A DNA stretch of 34,799 nucleotides from Candidatus Gastranaerophilales bacterium (GTDB lineage: Bacteria > Cyanobacteriota > Vampirovibrionia > Gastranaerophilales > Gastranaerophilaceae), in NCBI GenBank assembly GCA_944324235.1, contig CALUVN010000022.1, positions 1 to 34,799 of the forward strand, in the 5' to 3' direction. The translations under genes were made by a program, and so were the position numbers. Every line of letters starts with the position of its first letter. The first letter of the stretch is position 1. This document shows positions 32,701 to 34,799 of this stretch, in pieces. The notes beneath the pieces were generated by a model, which saw nothing but the letters and a program-made list of their open reading frames with translations, was not told where the DNA came from and made no database searches.

Positions 32701-33204
32701 ACTATCTGCGGGCTTATTACGGCAGTAAAACAGATTCCGACCAAAAAAGATCCGACTAAATTCATCAGATTTTCAACCATTGAAGATTTGACAGGAAAAA
32801 TAGACACGATTTGCTTTAACGGTAAAATTGCTGAATTCGGCGATATGCTGCAGCCCGAACAGCGGGTTATTGTATCAGGAAAAGTCAACAGACGCTCTGA
32901 TGAAGAAGCTCCTGCAATTATTGTGGAAAATGTCAAAACTGTTGATAACTCTAATATTTTTACAATTGAACTCAAGGATGAATTTAAGTATGAAGAGCTT
33001 GTATTCTTAAAAGAAATGCTCTGTTCCTCAAAAGGTTCTGACCCTGTTATGATAAAAATGGATGATTTGACAGGCCCTGTAAAAATATTGTGTTCTTCAA
33101 TTTTCTGGGTTAATTCTAATAATGAACTTGTCAATAAACTGAAGAGACAATTTCCGGACAGATTGGAAATCACCGTTAAATCTCTTGACAGCAATGTAAA
33201 TTAG
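29746..33204 (+). CDS. dnaE: DNA polymerase III subunit alpha (DnaE1 type)
   Basis: 1152 residues. Replicative polymerase. N-terminal PHP domain with HLHSEYSLLDGA, AITDHGVMYSAI, IIGCEFYVHD. Palm/finger region with GPGRGSAAGSVVAYALGIT, MPDVDIDFCIERRGEVI (catalytic Asp pair), GTHAAGVIIA, TDGVFQLESAGMK, FRPGPLESGMV, GTIVYQEQIMQV, NRSHSAAYAFVAYQTAYLK. C-terminal helix-hairpin-helix, OB fold (VTICGLITAVKQIPTKKDPT) and a tail domain. The beta-clamp binding motif QVSLF occurs in ALGQVSLFAGL. Full length for the DnaE1 group. The frame opens at 29728, but family proteins begin near MSTQYVPLHLHS, hence 29746. No Shine-Dalgarno at either start. Confidence 0.97.
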   Translation: MSTQYVPLHLHSEYSLLDGAIKVKQLCEFAKENNMPAVAITDHGVMYSAIEFYRTAKEIGVKSIIGCEFYVHDGDIHEKNPQDNPLYHLVLLAKDKDGYMNLVKLVSIAHCEGMYYKPRVNFELIEKYSKGLICCSACLGGEVLQNLLKNDYEAAKATAQKYKDLFGDDYYIELQDHGLDEQKRTNPDLIKIAQELNIKMVITNDSHYLKREDADWHDTLLCLQTNALKSDPNRFHFPNNEFYVKTPIELRDSFKWMDSDMFDECIKNTVEVAEKCHLILEMGKSPLPHYEVPAGHTVETYLNYVVHQGLKDRYGDVPKEIEDRVKYELGIIEQMGFSAYFLITWDFVHFAKTHDIPVGPGRGSAAGSVVAYALGITDLDPIKHNLLFERFLNPERYSMPDVDIDFCIERRGEVIDYVSQKYGEDKVCQIITFGTYAAKAAMKGVARVFDIPYAKSNQLASLIPSEPKTHIDDALQEGMELKKLYDEDPEVKKLVDMAKAIEGIKNNTGTHAAGVIIAHKPLNEIVPVQPSKDGIIVTEYPMADLEKLGLLKMDFLGLRNLTMITKTMKLIKKRRGIEFDINKIPLDDKPTYDMLIAGDTDGVFQLESAGMKRLVKDLQPDVFEDLGALVALFRPGPLESGMVKDFVERKHGRQEIKYAHPSLEPVLKDTYGTIVYQEQIMQVFQVLADYTLGQADMVRRMMGKKKLDEMAQQKGKFVEGAGRHGMAAKDAEALFEQIEKFASYCFNRSHSAAYAFVAYQTAYLKCHYKVEYLACLLSSVAGDQEKTQLYIEEAQKNGIKVMAPDINKSYAEFTPDGDDIRFGLSAIKQVGEGVIESIIKEREENGEYKSIYDYCTRLDAKCCNKRVLEGLIKAGAFSNIEKSRKQLLDNMDYIIATAAKEAKEKALGQVSLFAGLQDNADFAGSQFQLAGSDEEYDQRQIQLFEKEFLGFYVTSHPLSTIRDKLPFLMTHKISEIADTPTDKYVTICGLITAVKQIPTKKDPTKFIRFSTIEDLTGKIDTICFNGKIAEFGDMLQPEQRVIVSGKVNRRSDEEAPAIIVENVKTVDNSNIFTIELKDEFKYEELVFLKEMLCSSKGSDPVMIKMDDLTGPVKILCSSIFWVNSNNELVNKLKRQFPDRLEITVKSLDSNVN

Positions 33205-33220
33205 GTGAGATAATCAATGT

Positions 33221-34093
33221 ATGTTTAAATATTACGGGAAGCTTACACCATATCTGTTTTTAATACCGGCGGGAGTGGTTTTAATCATATTCTTTTTTAT
33301 CCCGTTTTTTCAAACAATATTACTGAGTTTTCAGGATTATACAAACAGTATTTATTCGCCTGCGATGGTCGGGTTGGACAATTATATAAAATTATTCCAA
33401 AATCCGATTTTTTATAAGGTTTTATGGAATACTTTTATATATCTGGTTGTTGCGGTTCCTGTACTCGCAACAGTTCCGCTTGTGCTTGCAATATTGATTA
33501 ACCAGCAGATAAGATTTGCCAATTTGTATAAAATTTTAATTTACCTGCCCGTAATAGTTTCAATAGTCGTTGCGGCAATAGCTTTTAAATGGCTATACGC
33601 AGATCAGGGAATTCTAAATTATATAGTTACAAGTATGGGATTAGACAGTATCGGCTGGCTTACCGATCCGGATTTTGCATTGTATTCGGTAATTTTTGTC
33701 ACAATCTGGAAGGGTATCGGGTATTACATGATAATATATCTTGCAGCGCTGATGAGTGTCCCGAAAGAACTGTATGAGGCCTGCGATATTGACGGAGCTA
33801 ATTTTGTTACCAAACATTTGACGGTCACAATACCGCATATTATGCCGACAATCGCACTTGTCACAACAATAAGTTCCATTTCCGCTATGAAAGTTTTTGC
33901 GGAAATCTACGTTATGACAAAAGGCGGGCCGCTGGATGCAAGTAAAACTATCGTTTATTACATTTATGAACGCGCATTTGAAAACCTTGATTTAGGATTT
34001 GCATCTGCCATGGCCGTTGTGCTTTTGATAATTGTAATGGCGTTCTCATTTATAAATATATTTTGTTTTGAAAGGAATAAGTATCAGATATGA
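33221..34093 (+). CDS. Sugar ABC transporter permease (MalF/UgpA/LacF-like)
   Basis: 290 residues. Inner-membrane subunit of a carbohydrate importer (CUT1 type). Six membrane segments, beginning LTPYLFLIPAGVVLIIFFF and ending AVVLLIIVMAFSFINIF. The EAA loop that contacts the ATPase reads YEACDIDGANFVTKHLTVTIPHIMP. The segment LDNYIKLFQNPIFYKVLWNT is typical of the group. GGTGAG upstream as Shine-Dalgarno, 16 bases after dnaE. Overlaps the next permease by four bases (ATGA), so translation is probably coupled. Substrate not readable; no binding protein or ATPase in the window. Confidence 0.93.
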   Translation: MFKYYGKLTPYLFLIPAGVVLIIFFFIPFFQTILLSFQDYTNSIYSPAMVGLDNYIKLFQNPIFYKVLWNTFIYLVVAVPVLATVPLVLAILINQQIRFANLYKILIYLPVIVSIVVAAIAFKWLYADQGILNYIVTSMGLDSIGWLTDPDFALYSVIFVTIWKGIGYYMIIYLAALMSVPKELYEACDIDGANFVTKHLTVTIPHIMPTIALVTTISSISAMKVFAEIYVMTKGGPLDASKTIVYYIYERAFENLDLGFASAMAVVLLIIVMAFSFINIFCFERNKYQI

Positions 34094-34799
34094 TGAAAAA
34101 ACTGATAAAAAAATTCTCCATACATTTTATATTGATAATCACATCATTGTTATCAATATTTCCGTTTATCTGGCTTATTTCCACATCATTGAAGGGGAAC
34201 GCGGAAAATATTTTCGCATACCCGCCGCAATTAATCCCGACAGATTTTACATGGGCAAATTATACAGGTGTTTGGAAACGGGTAGATTTTATCGCTTATT
34301 TCGTAAACAGTATGATAGTTGCACTCGGAACTGTTGTGCTTAATTTGCTGCTGTCAGCTCTTGCAGGTTACCCGCTTGCAAGAATGGAATTTAAAGGAAA
34401 GAAAATAGTATTTTTTGCAATCCTTGCAACCATTATGATTCCGTTTCAGGCGATAATGCTCCCTGTGTATTTGATTACAATTAAACTGCATTTAATGGAC
34501 AGCGTAAATAATTTTGCGGGTTTTGTCGGTCTTATTATGCCGTTTGCGGTTAATGCATTCGGAATATTTTTAATGAGGCAGGCTTTTTTAGGAATCCCCA
34601 GAGAAATGGAAGAGGCTGCTATAGTCGACGGATGTAACGTTGTGCAATTATTTTTTAAAATACTTCTCCCTATGGTAAAACCATCGCTGGCAGTCCTTGC
34701 GATATTTACATTTATAGGTTCGTGGGGAGAATTTTTGTGGCCGAGTATTGTATTAACTAAAGAGGCAATGTACACGCTCCCTGTTGGAATTAACAATCT
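34090..34799 (+). CDS. Sugar ABC transporter permease (MalG/UgpE/LacG-like), cut by window end
   Basis: About 236 codons visible, open at the right edge. Begins MMKKLIKKFSIHF, then a membrane segment ILIITSLLSIFPFIWLISTSL. TWANYTGVW...FIAYFVNSMIVALGTV and ALAGYPLARMEF are typical of the second permease in CUT1 importers. The EAA loop is EEAAIVDGCNVVQLFFKILLPMVKP, followed by FTFIGSWGEFLWPSIVLT. The start ATG overlaps the stop of the first permease (ATGA). The C-terminal end and likely further transporter genes lie beyond the window. Confidence 0.93.
   Translation, partial: MMKKLIKKFSIHFILIITSLLSIFPFIWLISTSLKGNAENIFAYPPQLIPTDFTWANYTGVWKRVDFIAYFVNSMIVALGTVVLNLLLSALAGYPLARMEFKGKKIVFFAILATIMIPFQAIMLPVYLITIKLHLMDSVNNFAGFVGLIMPFAVNAFGIFLMRQAFLGIPREMEEAAIVDGCNVVQLFFKILLPMVKPSLAVLAIFTFIGSWGEFLWPSIVLTKEAMYTLPVGINN

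Noticed and set aside
1-34799. tRNA or rRNA genes
   Set aside because: No cloverleaf with GTTCRA-type T-arm or rRNA-like conserved sequence was seen on reading either strand; an automated scan was not possible.

Overview
The window is AT-rich, gene-dense bacterial chromosome. Several features point to a diderm: an autotransporter-type outer-membrane barrel, TonB-C-like secreted proteins, FtsEX, FlhB and a flagellar-type sigma factor. Low GC, an alpha-type glutamine synthetase, RqcH, tandem PlsC genes and Asn/Ser-rich proteins with odd N-termini fit a gut member of the non-photosynthetic sister group of Cyanobacteria (Melainabacteria/Vampirovibrionia, order Gastranaerophilales). That assignment rests on general resemblance; the window has no rRNA or other marker to prove it.

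Layout. 1-5100 is mostly minus strand: glnA, then a 0.8 kb non-coding region with a ~230 bp tandem duplication, two tandem TonB-C-like secreted proteins and rqcH. In the duplication each unit reads, on the minus strand, like a small RNA gene ending in an intrinsic terminator. 5187-6889 is a plus-strand NfeD / SPFH / small-protein operon. 6974-8200 is a decayed phage-type polyvalent protein. 8320-11056 carries aspS and ribF. 11171-15543 is a minus-strand operon read in the order transketolase C-half, ftsE, ftsX, receiver/degenerate-GGDEF protein, isochorismatase-like hydrolase. 15841-17013 encodes a Pro/Gln-rich HEAT-like protein. 17080-17991 is an outer-membrane barrel gene interrupted by two in-frame TAA codons. 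18217-22469 holds a stand-alone OLD-type TOPRIM protein, a papain-like Cys/His protein of unknown function, and a UshA-like 5'-nucleotidase without a Sec signal. 22466-25814 is a minus-strand run metF-deoC-flhB-sigma. Then come a large phosphohexomutase (minus), two plsC genes and dnaE (plus), and the start of a sugar ABC permease pair cut by the window edge.

How the genes fit together. Most genes are housekeeping: nitrogen assimilation, translation and its quality control, flavin and folate metabolism, cell division, phospholipid synthesis, replication and sugar import. The accessory content is the tandem RNA-like repeat, the TonB-C duplicates, the broken phage and barrel genes, and the Cys-protease-like/5'-nucleotidase pair with similar N-termini.

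The most promising undescribed element is the tandem minus-strand RNA candidate at 1602-2066. Each copy has a 60-nt stretch without any G, carrying anti-Shine-Dalgarno motifs, followed by two hairpins. A second pattern is genome-style: four genes (ribF, the Cys/His protein, metF, dnaE) have a -10-like hexamer exactly six bases before the start codon and no Shine-Dalgarno, suggesting leaderless mRNAs. A TGCTA(A/T)AAT extended -10 recurs at four promoters.
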